From positions 1 through 30,334 of the forward strand of contig JBPCVV010000128.1 in NCBI GenBank assembly GCA_051010195.1: 30,334 nt of DNA, read 5' to 3'. Under the pieces are notes generated by a model. That model was not told the DNA's origin. It made no database searches and worked only from the letters and a program-made list of their open reading frames with translations. The stretch's first letter is position 1, and every line of letters starts with the position of its first letter. Origin of the DNA: Anderseniella sp051010195. GTDB taxonomy: Bacteria > Pseudomonadota > Alphaproteobacteria > Rhizobiales > Aestuariivirgaceae. Positions 7,631 through 14,163 of the stretch are shown in pieces. The position numbers and the translations under genes are program-made.

Positions 7631-8452
7631 ATGGCCAACCTGTCAGGCCGTCTCGTTCTGATTGGCGCCGGCAAAATGGGTACGGCAATGCTGCAGGGAT
7701 GGCTGGAAGCAGGCATCACCGGTGACCAGGTAACCATTTTTGACCCGGCCCCGCCGCCGGAAACCATGGCGGTGATTGCCCAGCACTCGATCAGTCACAA
7801 TCCCCCCGTCGACAGTGTAAAGGGTATCGAAGCCATTCTGGTCGCCATCAAACCCCAAATGGTGGACGAGGTATTGCCGGTCATGGCGGGCCTTGCCAGG
7901 CAACAGCCGCTGGTCGTTTCTGTTGTGGCGGGCAAGACCATTGCCTCGTTCCGGCAGCACTTTGGCGAGGCGACGCCTGTGATCCGCACGATTCCGAACA
8001 CACCTGCCGCCGTCGGCCGCGGCATTACCGCCATGGCGGCAAGTGACGGGGTTTCAGCCGAACAGTCAGACCTGGCAACTGCGCTGCTGGCATCACTGGG
8101 TGAAGTGGTCACGGTGACCGACGAAGCCCTTATCGATGCCTGCACCGCCATTTCAGGCTCGGGACCGGCCTATGTTTTCTACATGACCGAATGCATGACA
8201 GAAGCGGCAATAAAGTTGGGTTTGCCGGCGGACGTGGCAAAACAACTGGCGCGCGCCACGGTTGCAGGCGCCGGGGAACTGATGCGTGCAACCGGCACAC
8301 CTGCAGCAACTTTGCGAGAAAATGTCACCTCACCGAACGGCACAACTCACGCAGCGCTGCAGGTCCTGATGGCCGATGATGACGGCATGAAACAATTGAT
8401 GATCAGGGCGGCGGCCGAAGCTGAAAAACGCTCGCGCGAGCTGGCCGGATAA
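7631..8452 (+). CDS. proC: Pyrroline-5-carboxylate reductase
   Basis: Catalyses the last step of proline synthesis, reducing 1-pyrroline-5-carboxylate with NAD(P)H in the cytoplasm. The 273-residue length is standard. It has the N-terminal dinucleotide-binding loop GAGKMGTAM (12-20), the AIKPQ segment (72-76), IRTIPNTPA (118-126), the AISGSGPAYVF segment (174-183) and the family signature TSPNGTTHAAL (233-243). It follows the YbjN gene with a 2-base gap and is therefore translationally linked to it. Nothing is unusual. Confidence 0.97.
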   Translation: MANLSGRLVLIGAGKMGTAMLQGWLEAGITGDQVTIFDPAPPPETMAVIAQHSISHNPPVDSVKGIEAILVAIKPQMVDEVLPVMAGLARQQPLVVSVVAGKTIASFRQHFGEATPVIRTIPNTPAAVGRGITAMAASDGVSAEQSDLATALLASLGEVVTVTDEALIDACTAISGSGPAYVFYMTECMTEAAIKLGLPADVAKQLARATVAGAGELMRATGTPAATLRENVTSPNGTTHAALQVLMADDDGMKQLMIRAAAEAEKRSRELAG

Positions 8453-8548
8453 CGGACAATTGAACGCGCGCCAATCCGTCCGCTTGTATTCGCCGTTTCC
8501 CCAATGCAATCTGAAACTCAGAAAGACGAAGCCAACAGGAGCCTTGTC

Positions 8549-9265
8549 ATGGAAGAGCGCGAAAACGCCATTGTCAGTGCCACATTCCGGCTGGCCGCTA
8601 CCCGGCCATGGAGCGAAGTGAAACTGGCTGATATTGCCGCGGAGGCAGACATGTCCCTGGCGGATCTTGCCGGTGTTATTGGCGGCAAGGCGGATATCCT
8701 TCAGCTTTATGGCAGGCAGCTCGATGCAAAGATGCTCGCATCCCTGGACACCGATCAGGTGTCGGGTTCCGCCCATGATCGGGTGTTCGACATATTGATG
8801 CGGCGCCTGGAGTTGATGGACGGCGACAAGGCCGCCATCCGGTCCATTGTTGAAACACCCGCATCCTCCCTGCCCGACTATGCGCGGCTGGCCGGGTCCA
8901 TGATGCAGTCCCAGGATTGGGTCCTCTCGGCGGCCGGTATCGAAGACACCGGCCTGCGCGGCGCCATGAAAACCACCGGGCTTGCGCTGGTCTATGTACG
9001 CACGCTCAAGGTGTGGGCCAATGATGATGATGCCGGGCTTGCGCGCACCATGGCACATCTGGACCGCTCCCTGCGCGATGGCGCGGACTGGATCAAGCGG
9101 CTTGAAACGCCAATGACACTGGCAACCGCCCTGTCCAGCCTGGCGCGCGGCTTCATGAAAGCGCGCCGTGGCCCCGCCCAACCATCCGGGCCCGATACGG
9201 CCGGGCCGGCCACATCACCGCCACCCCCACCGGAGGCACCCGCTTCGGAAACCCCGACACCATGA
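8549..9265 (+). CDS. TetR/COQ9-like helical protein
   Basis: I chose the ATG at 8549 because AGGAG sits 7 bases upstream; an in-frame ATG at 8504 lacks a ribosome binding site. The product has 238 residues. The N-terminal 60 residues look like a TetR-type three-helix DNA-binding domain (KLADIAAEADMSLADLAGVI), but the aromatic YxxF pattern that normally ends the recognition helix is replaced by AGVI. The rest is helical, with the pattern AGIEDTGLRGAM, LALVYVRTLKVW and LARTMAHLDRSL. This recalls the C-terminal half of COQ9-type proteins as well as TetR effector domains. A proline-rich tail (about 215-238) ends it. The TGA overlaps the csaA ATG. Regulator and ubiquinone-linked lipid-binding protein are both possible. 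Confidence 0.7.
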   Translation: MEERENAIVSATFRLAATRPWSEVKLADIAAEADMSLADLAGVIGGKADILQLYGRQLDAKMLASLDTDQVSGSAHDRVFDILMRRLELMDGDKAAIRSIVETPASSLPDYARLAGSMMQSQDWVLSAAGIEDTGLRGAMKTTGLALVYVRTLKVWANDDDAGLARTMAHLDRSLRDGADWIKRLETPMTLATALSSLARGFMKARRGPAQPSGPDTAGPATSPPPPPEAPASETPTP

Positions 9266-9600
9266 GCACCATTACCTTCGACGAATTCATGAAGGTCGAC
9301 ATTCGCATTGGCACGATTGTCGAAGTGGCCGATTTTCCAGAAGCGCGCAAACCTGCCTACAAGCTGAAGATTGATTTCGGCGATGAGATCGGCGTGAAGA
9401 AGAGTTCCGCCCAGATCACCGTGCACTATTCTGCGGAAGACCTGACCGGGCGCAAGGTGGCAGCCGTTGTCAATTTCCCGCCGCGCCAGATCGGGCCGTT
9501 CATGTCGGAAGTACTGACACTCGGTTTTGCAGACGCCAATGACGATATCGTTCTGATCGGCATCGACAGGGACGCACCGAACGGTTCGCGGATGCATTAG
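9262..9600 (+). CDS. csaA: CsaA-type tRNA-binding domain protein
   Basis: A 112-residue stand-alone tRNA-binding OB-fold protein. B. subtilis CsaA has chaperone-like activity linked to protein export and binds tRNA. The signature parts are visible: FMKVDIRIGTIVEVADFPEARKP at the start (written in pieces: DIRIGTI near 14-20, FPEARKPAYKL near 25-35), then KKSSAQITVHY, GRKVAAVVNFPPRQIG and SEVLTLGF. Its ATG overlaps the stop codon of the preceding gene by 4 bases, so it is translated by coupling. It is convergent with the sensor kinase gene, with a 26-base spacer that shows no terminator. Confidence 0.92.
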   Translation: MSTITFDEFMKVDIRIGTIVEVADFPEARKPAYKLKIDFGDEIGVKKSSAQITVHYSAEDLTGRKVAAVVNFPPRQIGPFMSEVLTLGFADANDDIVLIGIDRDAPNGSRMH

Positions 9601-9626
9601 GCCTGCCGCGCCATTCCCATTCGGCG

Positions 9627-11009
9627 TCAGATTGGAATCCGAACCTCGGCTCGCAAACCGCCCAGCATGGACGGTGACAATGCGATGTCACCGCCGTGAC
9701 CCTGGGCTATGTCGCGCGCAATGGCCATTCCAAGCCCGGTTCCGCCTGAATCCTGGTTGCGGGCCACGTCCAGCCGGACGAAGGGTTTGAAGACCTCCTC
9801 ATATTGTTCCGGCGGGATCCCCGGACCGTCATCATCCACCAGCACGCGCAGGTAATCGCCGTCATGCACCGCCGTGATCTCCACCTGGTCGGCAAAACGT
9901 GATGCATTCTGCACCAGATTGCCGACGCAGCGCTTGAAGGCATCCGGTTTCAGCGCAACTATCAGCTTGCGCGGCGTGTTGAGCACTATCGGATGACCTG
10001 ACCGGCTCATGTCATCGGCCACATCGCCCAGCAGGTCGACGATCTCGGTCACGGCTGTGGGCTCGCCGCCATCGCCGCGCACGAACGCCAGGTAACCTTC
10101 CAGCATGCGCTGCATCTCGCCAACGTCATCTGAAAGAGCCTGCACCGTCGGTGACTTTTCCAGCAACGCCAGCTCAAGCTTGAAACGGGTCAGTATGGTT
10201 CTGAGATCATGGCTGACACCGGCCAGCATGGCGGTTCGCTGCTCCACGTGCCGTTCAATGCGGGATTTCATCTTCAGAAATGCACGCGCAGCCAACTGTA
10301 CCTCGGCTGCTCCGCCAGGCCGGAAGTCCGGCGCATCCCGCCCCATGCCGAAGCTCTGTGCCGCGTTGGCCAGCTTGACAATCGGCTTGATCTGGTTGCG
10401 CAGAAATACGATCGCAATCAGCAACAGAAACAGCGATCCGCCAACCATCCATCCAATGAAAATCGGAGTTGTAGACGCATGAGCCCTGTCCAGGTCAGTG
10501 AGAAACCGAAACACAAACTTGTCCGGCGTCAGAATTCGCACATCGACATATCCACTTTGGCCAACAGTATCGACCCACAAGGGCAGTTCCACTCCAGTCT
10601 CGAGATAGCGCACCAGTTTCGGATGCACCGAGGACAGGAAAGGTTTATTGGTTGCCGGCGGCAGTTCGGCCTTCTTCTCCACCGTGAGACCGAGTGCGAG
10701 ATCCTCGTTGGCCATGGCCAGGACCCTGGCCAGATCAGCTTCTGTACGTGGGCTGTCGTCCCAGGTCTTGATAACCAGCGCAACATCCCGGGCAAATGAC
10801 TGTGACAGCGATTTGGTCACGGTTTCATAGTGCCAGTCGAGAAACACCCAGGCCATCAGGCCCTGCAGCAGCACGACGGGGGCGATGACGATAATCAATG
10901 ACCGCTGATAGAGCCGCTCCGGCATATAGCGCTCGAGAACCCGGTTGAAATGCCAATACAAGGTGCGATTTTCAAGCGGAGTATCGTCGCGGCTGGCGAT
11001 GGCCGACAT
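9627..11009 (-). CDS. EnvZ-type sensor histidine kinase
   Basis: An inner-membrane two-component kinase of 460 residues. Segments 36-57 and 183-203 are transmembrane and bracket a periplasmic sensor region of about 125 residues. A HAMP domain follows (about 204-256), then the dimerisation and phosphoacceptor helix with GVSHDLRTILTRFKLEL (phospho-His 267), the N box NLVQNASRFA, the G1 box DDDGPGIPPEQ and the G2 box GGTGLGMAIA. The position after the H box that is usually Pro (HDLRTPL) is Ile here. AAGG lies 8 bases before the ATG. It is the last gene of the MarR-OmpR-kinase operon, 54 bases after the response regulator. The signal sensed is unknown. Confidence 0.94.
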   Translation of the reverse strand: MSAIASRDDTPLENRTLYWHFNRVLERYMPERLYQRSLIIVIAPVVLLQGLMAWVFLDWHYETVTKSLSQSFARDVALVIKTWDDSPRTEADLARVLAMANEDLALGLTVEKKAELPPATNKPFLSSVHPKLVRYLETGVELPLWVDTVGQSGYVDVRILTPDKFVFRFLTDLDRAHASTTPIFIGWMVGGSLFLLLIAIVFLRNQIKPIVKLANAAQSFGMGRDAPDFRPGGAAEVQLAARAFLKMKSRIERHVEQRTAMLAGVSHDLRTILTRFKLELALLEKSPTVQALSDDVGEMQRMLEGYLAFVRGDGGEPTAVTEIVDLLGDVADDMSRSGHPIVLNTPRKLIVALKPDAFKRCVGNLVQNASRFADQVEITAVHDGDYLRVLVDDDGPGIPPEQYEEVFKPFVRLDVARNQDSGGTGLGMAIARDIAQGHGGDIALSPSMLGGLRAEVRIPI

Positions 11010-11063
11010 GGGAAAAACCTTTCAAAACATCCAACATATTCAGATACACCAGGGGCCAGGACC

Positions 11064-11765
11064 CTAGTCCACGTGCAAAGTATAACCATGTCCCCGCACG
11101 GTTTGCAGATAAACCGGCATGGCTGGCTGATCCTCAATCTTGCGCCGGAGACGGTTGATCTGCACATCCACCGCCCTGTTGGTGTCTTCCTGGGCCGGCT
11201 CGATGATGTCTGCGCGGGCCACCGGTTCACCTGCACGTTGTGCCAGGATACGCAATATATCGCGTTCGCGTGTCGTCAGATGAACCAGCTGACCATCACG
11301 GCGCAGCTCCCCGCGCAGCAGATTGAATGAAAAGGCCCCGAAACTCACATCCGCAATTTCTTCGCTGGCCGGCTGCGTGGACGCCAGTCGTTTCAGGATG
11401 GCCTGCACCCGCAACAGCAGTTCACGTGGTTCGAACGGCTTGGTCAGATAATCATCGACACCGGCACTTAAGCCTTCGATTCTGTGCTCGATCTCAGCAC
11501 GTGCCGACAACATCAGGATCGGCACGTCATTGCCCTTTGCGCGCAGCGACGCGGCGAATTCGAGGCCGGTTTCACCGGGCATCATCACATCCAGCACCAG
11601 CAGATCGAAAGACATGCCCTGCATGCGTGAGCGCGCCTCCGCCGCAGCACTCACAGCCGATACGCGGCATCCGTTGGCCGACAGAAAAGATCCCAGCAAT
11701 TCGCGAAGCCGCTTGTCATCGTCAACAATCAGCACATGCGGCAGATCATCGTGCGACCCGCTCAT
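11064..11765 (-). CDS. OmpR-family response regulator (PetR-like)
   Basis: A 233-residue DNA-binding response regulator. The receiver domain (about 9-125) has the acidic pocket VDDD (14-17), the phosphoacceptor D59 in LLVLDVMMP, LSAR with the switch Ser and the KPFEPREL lysine. The winged-helix output domain (about 135-233) ends with RAVDVQINRLRRKIE and TVRGHGYTL, classic OmpR/PhoB wing segments. Its ATG overlaps the MarR gene stop by 4 bases, and the cognate kinase follows. The MarR plus OmpR pairing recalls PetP/PetR of Rhodobacter capsulatus, and I think this is that family. The targets cannot be read here. Confidence 0.95.
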   Translation of the reverse strand: MSGSHDDLPHVLIVDDDKRLRELLGSFLSANGCRVSAVSAAAEARSRMQGMSFDLLVLDVMMPGETGLEFAASLRAKGNDVPILMLSARAEIEHRIEGLSAGVDDYLTKPFEPRELLLRVQAILKRLASTQPASEEIADVSFGAFSFNLLRGELRRDGQLVHLTTRERDILRILAQRAGEPVARADIIEPAQEDTNRAVDVQINRLRRKIEDQPAMPVYLQTVRGHGYTLHVD

Positions 11766-12268
11766 GGTCGTACCACCTTCTCCACCCCGTCGCGTTCTTG
11801 TTCGTTGATCAGACCGTACAGGATCTGCTGGAAAACCGGCGCCGCATCACCGCCGGCGTGCCTGATTGCGGCCTCCACACGTTCGATCTGCGGTTGCATC
11901 AACCTGTCGTGCAGCGAGGCACCGTCTTCCGTCAGATGCAGCAACCGCCGGCGCCGGTCGGAGCTGCCGGACCGCTGTTCGATAATACCACGTTCAACAA
12001 GCTCCTTCAGCACCCGCGCCAGGCTCTGCTTGGTGATGCGCAGGATATCCAACAGTTCGGCCACGCTGATCCCGGGATTGCGCCCGACAAAATGCACCAC
12101 TCGGTGATGGGCGCGGCCAAATCCAAAGTCCAGCAGCAGCACGTCCGGATCCGAGGTGAAATCCCGATATCCAAAATACAAGAGCTCTATGAGCTCAATA
12201 ACGGCGTCGCGTGAAACGTCGCGCTCCGAAGAGGTCCGGTCTGCCCGTGCGTCCATGGCAAAAGTCAT
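11762..12268 (-). CDS. MarR-family transcriptional regulator (PetP-like)
   Basis: A winged-helix repressor or activator of about 168 residues. The helix-turn-helix and wing are seen in GISVAELLDILRITKQSLAR, LKELVERGIIEQ and SSDRRRRLLHLTEDG, the last being the MarR wing with its conserved D-R-R. The start is uncertain. A GTG at 12292 is the longest option but has no ribosome binding site and abuts the inverted repeat at 12295-12319. I chose the ATG at 12268, which has GGA 7 bases upstream; an ATG at 12256 is also possible. The stop overlaps the response regulator start. The repeat just upstream suggests autoregulation. Confidence 0.88.
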   Translation of the reverse strand: MTFAMDARADRTSSERDVSRDAVIELIELLYFGYRDFTSDPDVLLLDFGFGRAHHRVVHFVGRNPGISVAELLDILRITKQSLARVLKELVERGIIEQRSGSSDRRRRLLHLTEDGASLHDRLMQPQIERVEAAIRHAGGDAAPVFQQILYGLINEQERDGVEKVVRP

Positions 12269-12294
12269 TTTCGGGTCCGTGTCAGCTATCACGA

Positions 12295-12319
12295 TTTATG
12301 TCAGCCATATTGACATAAA
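12295..12319. promoter_or_regulatory. Inverted repeat, probable MarR operator between the MarR gene and ilvE
   Basis: TTTATGTCA (12295-12303) and TGACATAAA (12311-12319) are perfect 9-bp inverted arms around the 7-base spacer GCCATAT. This size and symmetry are what a dimeric MarR protein binds. The right arm overlaps a TTGACA hexamer (12310-12315) reading toward ilvE, and the repeat lies immediately upstream of the MarR start codons. It could therefore control both divergent genes. The rest of the spacer to 12431 has no ORF. I see no convincing -10 box for ilvE. Confidence 0.6.
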
Positions 12320-12431
12320 ATACGGCTGTTGTTAGTGCCATAAGCGATTTTTTTGAATATCTGCGTCAGTCAAGACAATCGCCGGTGCGTGCAGTGAAGC
12401 CTCGATACCGGCCATATGAGGAGCGCCTGCC

Positions 12432-13325
12432 ATGGCCGCGTCACTGCCTTTCGATCAACGTGATGGTGATATCTGGTTAAACGGTGAATTCGTACCGTGG
12501 TCTTCAGCCCAGTTGCATGTGTTGTCGCACGCACTGCACTATGCCTCGTCGGTGTTTGAAGGCGAGCGCGCCTATGGCGGCGAGATTTTCAAGCTGACAG
12601 AACATACCGAACGCCTGTTCCGTTCAGCAGAGTTCCTGGATATGGAGATCCCTTACACCGTTGCTGAAATCGACAATGCCTGCAAGGCGTTGCTGGCTCG
12701 CCAGGGGTTGCAGGATGCCTATGTGCGCCCGGTTGCATGGCGCGGGTCCGAAATGATGGGCGTGTCAGCCCAGGCCACCAAGATCAATGTCGCTATCGCC
12801 ATATGGGAGTGGCCCAGTTATTTCGACGCCGAGGAACGTCTCAAGGGCATCCGTCTGGACATCGCCAAATGGCGCCGTCCAGACCCGGCAACCATACCTT
12901 GCGAAGCGAAGGCGGCTGGTCTGTACATGATCTGCACATTGTCAAAGCATGCCGCGGAACGCGATGGTTATGCCGACGCGCTCATGCTCGACTACCGCGG
13001 CCAGGTCGCCGAGGCGACCGGTGCCAACGTATTCTTCGTGAAGGATGGCGAGTTGCACACCCCGACACCGGATTGTTTTCTGAACGGCATTACCCGCCAG
13101 ACCGTCATGGAATTGGCCCGTACCCGCCAGATCAAGATCAATGAGCGCGTCATCATGCCGGAAGAAATGTCGGAGTTTGAGCAGTGCTTCATTGTCGGAA
13201 CCGCCGCTGAGGTGACACCGGTATCCGAAATCGGACCTTACCGCTTTACCGTTGGCGATATCACGACAACACTGATGAACGACTACACCAATACCGTGCA
13301 GCCCAAGGTTGCCGCCGCCGAATAA
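12432..13325 (+). CDS. ilvE: Branched-chain amino acid aminotransferase
   Basis: A class IV PLP-dependent aminotransferase of 297 residues that interconverts Val, Leu and Ile with their 2-oxo acids, the last step of their synthesis. Seen are LSHALHYASSVFEGERAYGG (31-50), the PLP-binding Lys160 in CEAKAAGLY, the EATGANVFFV segment that binds the PLP ring region, and LNGITRQTVMELA. The ATG is preceded by GAGGAG at a good distance, so the start is firm. It is divergent from the MarR operon and shares with it the spacer containing the palindrome. A strong terminator follows 36 bases after its stop. Confidence 0.96.
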   Translation: MAASLPFDQRDGDIWLNGEFVPWSSAQLHVLSHALHYASSVFEGERAYGGEIFKLTEHTERLFRSAEFLDMEIPYTVAEIDNACKALLARQGLQDAYVRPVAWRGSEMMGVSAQATKINVAIAIWEWPSYFDAEERLKGIRLDIAKWRRPDPATIPCEAKAAGLYMICTLSKHAAERDGYADALMLDYRGQVAEATGANVFFVKDGELHTPTPDCFLNGITRQTVMELARTRQIKINERVIMPEEMSEFEQCFIVGTAAEVTPVSEIGPYRFTVGDITTTLMNDYTNTVQPKVAAAE

Positions 13326-13360
13326 CCGCCGCACACTCGCCTGCCACATCTCCAAAAGTA

Positions 13361-13401
13361 AAGCGGCGTAGCCGGATGACCGGTTACGCCGCTTCCTTTT
13401 T
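13361..13401. terminator. Bidirectional rho-independent terminator between ilvE and the fasciclin gene
   Basis: A 15-bp stem, 13361-13375 with 13380-13394, closes a 4-base loop (ATGA). There is a single G-T wobble and the stem core is GC-rich (GCGGCGTAGCCGG). On the plus strand it is followed by CCTTTTT, ending ilvE transcripts. On the minus strand it is followed by TTTACTTTT, so it can also end the fasciclin transcript, whose stop is at 13435. Confidence 0.92.
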
Positions 13402-13434
13402 GCGCCAACCTGATCGGCGCATGAAGCCGTTGGT

Positions 13435-13920
13435 TTAGCTGTCCGGCAGCATCACCTTGTCAATGACGTGTACGATCCCGTTTGACGCCGCGATGTCCGC
13501 GGTAACCACATTGGCCTGATCCACGGTTACACCGGAACTGGACTTGTTGACCGCCAGAGTGCGGTCACCGGAAGATTTGATCGTACGCACGTGAATGGTA
13601 CGGCCGGGCAACTGGTTGGACATCAATTTGCGCGGCAGCACATGATAGGACAGGACAGCCACCAGCTGTTCCTTGTTTTCCGGCTTCAGCAGGTTTTCCA
13701 CCGTTCCTGCCGGCAACGCAGCAAACGCCTCATCAGTCGGCGCAAACACCGTCAGGTTCTCACCGGTTGCAAGAGCGCCGTCTAGGCCGGCCGCTTTTGC
13801 TGCCGCGATTAGTGTGTTGAACGTTCCGGCGCCCTGGGCGACCTCAACGATGTTGGCAGCCTGAACCGAGCCGCTCATCAGGCCAACTGCCACGGCGATG
13901 CCAAGAATTGTCTTGCGCAT
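13435..13920 (-). CDS. Secreted fasciclin (FAS1) domain protein
   Basis: A single-domain FAS1 protein of 161 residues. FAS1 domains mediate adhesion or surface interactions; bacterial single-domain members (MPB70-like, Nex18-like) are exported, and their exact role is usually unclear. The start at 13920 is supported by GGGAG about 8 bases upstream. It gives a Sec signal peptide MRKTILGIAVAVGLMSGSVQ with probable cleavage at VQA-A (residue 21). The FAS1 hallmarks follow: FNTLIAAAKAAGL, TVFAPTDEAFAALP (57-70), LSYHVLP and the closing NGIVHVIDKVMLP. It is a stand-alone gene, with its terminator at 13361-13401. Confidence 0.93.
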   Translation of the reverse strand: MRKTILGIAVAVGLMSGSVQAANIVEVAQGAGTFNTLIAAAKAAGLDGALATGENLTVFAPTDEAFAALPAGTVENLLKPENKEQLVAVLSYHVLPRKLMSNQLPGRTIHVRTIKSSGDRTLAVNKSSSGVTVDQANVVTADIAASNGIVHVIDKVMLPDS

Positions 13921-14077
13921 GATTGTTTCTCCCATTTTCAAGATTGGTGATCCCGGGCCGACCATACGACTGCGGGCAGGACCAGGAGTTCGCGTTGTTG
14001 GCTTGCCCGATCCTGCCGCTGTTTACTGTTGTCAGCACGGTTCAGATCTCCGCTGGAAGATCACAAAAATATGCGTG

Positions 14078-14112
14078 AACCAAATTGATTTTTTCACCGT
14101 TTAAATTTGGTT
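14078..14112. repeat. 9-bp inverted repeat upstream of the L,D-transpeptidase gene
   Basis: AACCAAATT (14078-14086) and AATTTGGTT (14104-14112) are perfect inverted arms around a 17-base AT-rich spacer. The repeat ends 9 bases upstream of a likely -10 box and 51 bases before the ATG, a sensible position for an operator. The other bases of the 243-base gap (13921-14163) hold no ORF I can support. Confidence 0.4.
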
Positions 14113-14121
14113 GCGCGACGT

Positions 14122-14127
14122 TATACT
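14122..14127 (+). promoter_or_regulatory. Probable -10 box for the L,D-transpeptidase gene
   Basis: TATACT matches the sigma-70 -10 consensus at 5 of 6 positions and lies 36 bases before the ATG at 14164, giving a leader of about 30 bases. The expected -35 position (about 14099-14104) reads GTTTAA, which is weak. If used, an activator acting through the adjacent inverted repeat is possible. Confidence 0.35.
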
Positions 14128-14163
14128 GACCAAAACCGGGGGGTAAATACGGAGATTTCCACT

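Noticed and set aside
8330..9181. A 283-codon minus-strand frame across the end of proC and the TetR-like gene
   Set aside because: It covers two genes with firm starts and ribosome binding sites and has a Gly/His/Gln-rich composition typical of shadow frames.
11327..12214. A 295-codon plus-strand frame opposite the response regulator and MarR genes
   Set aside because: Arg/Pro/His-rich shadow translation across two firm genes.
12316..12431. Possible leader peptide or attenuator ahead of ilvE
   Set aside because: There is no short frame rich in Ile, Val or Leu codons with a ribosome binding site, and no terminator-like stem with a T-run before the ilvE start.
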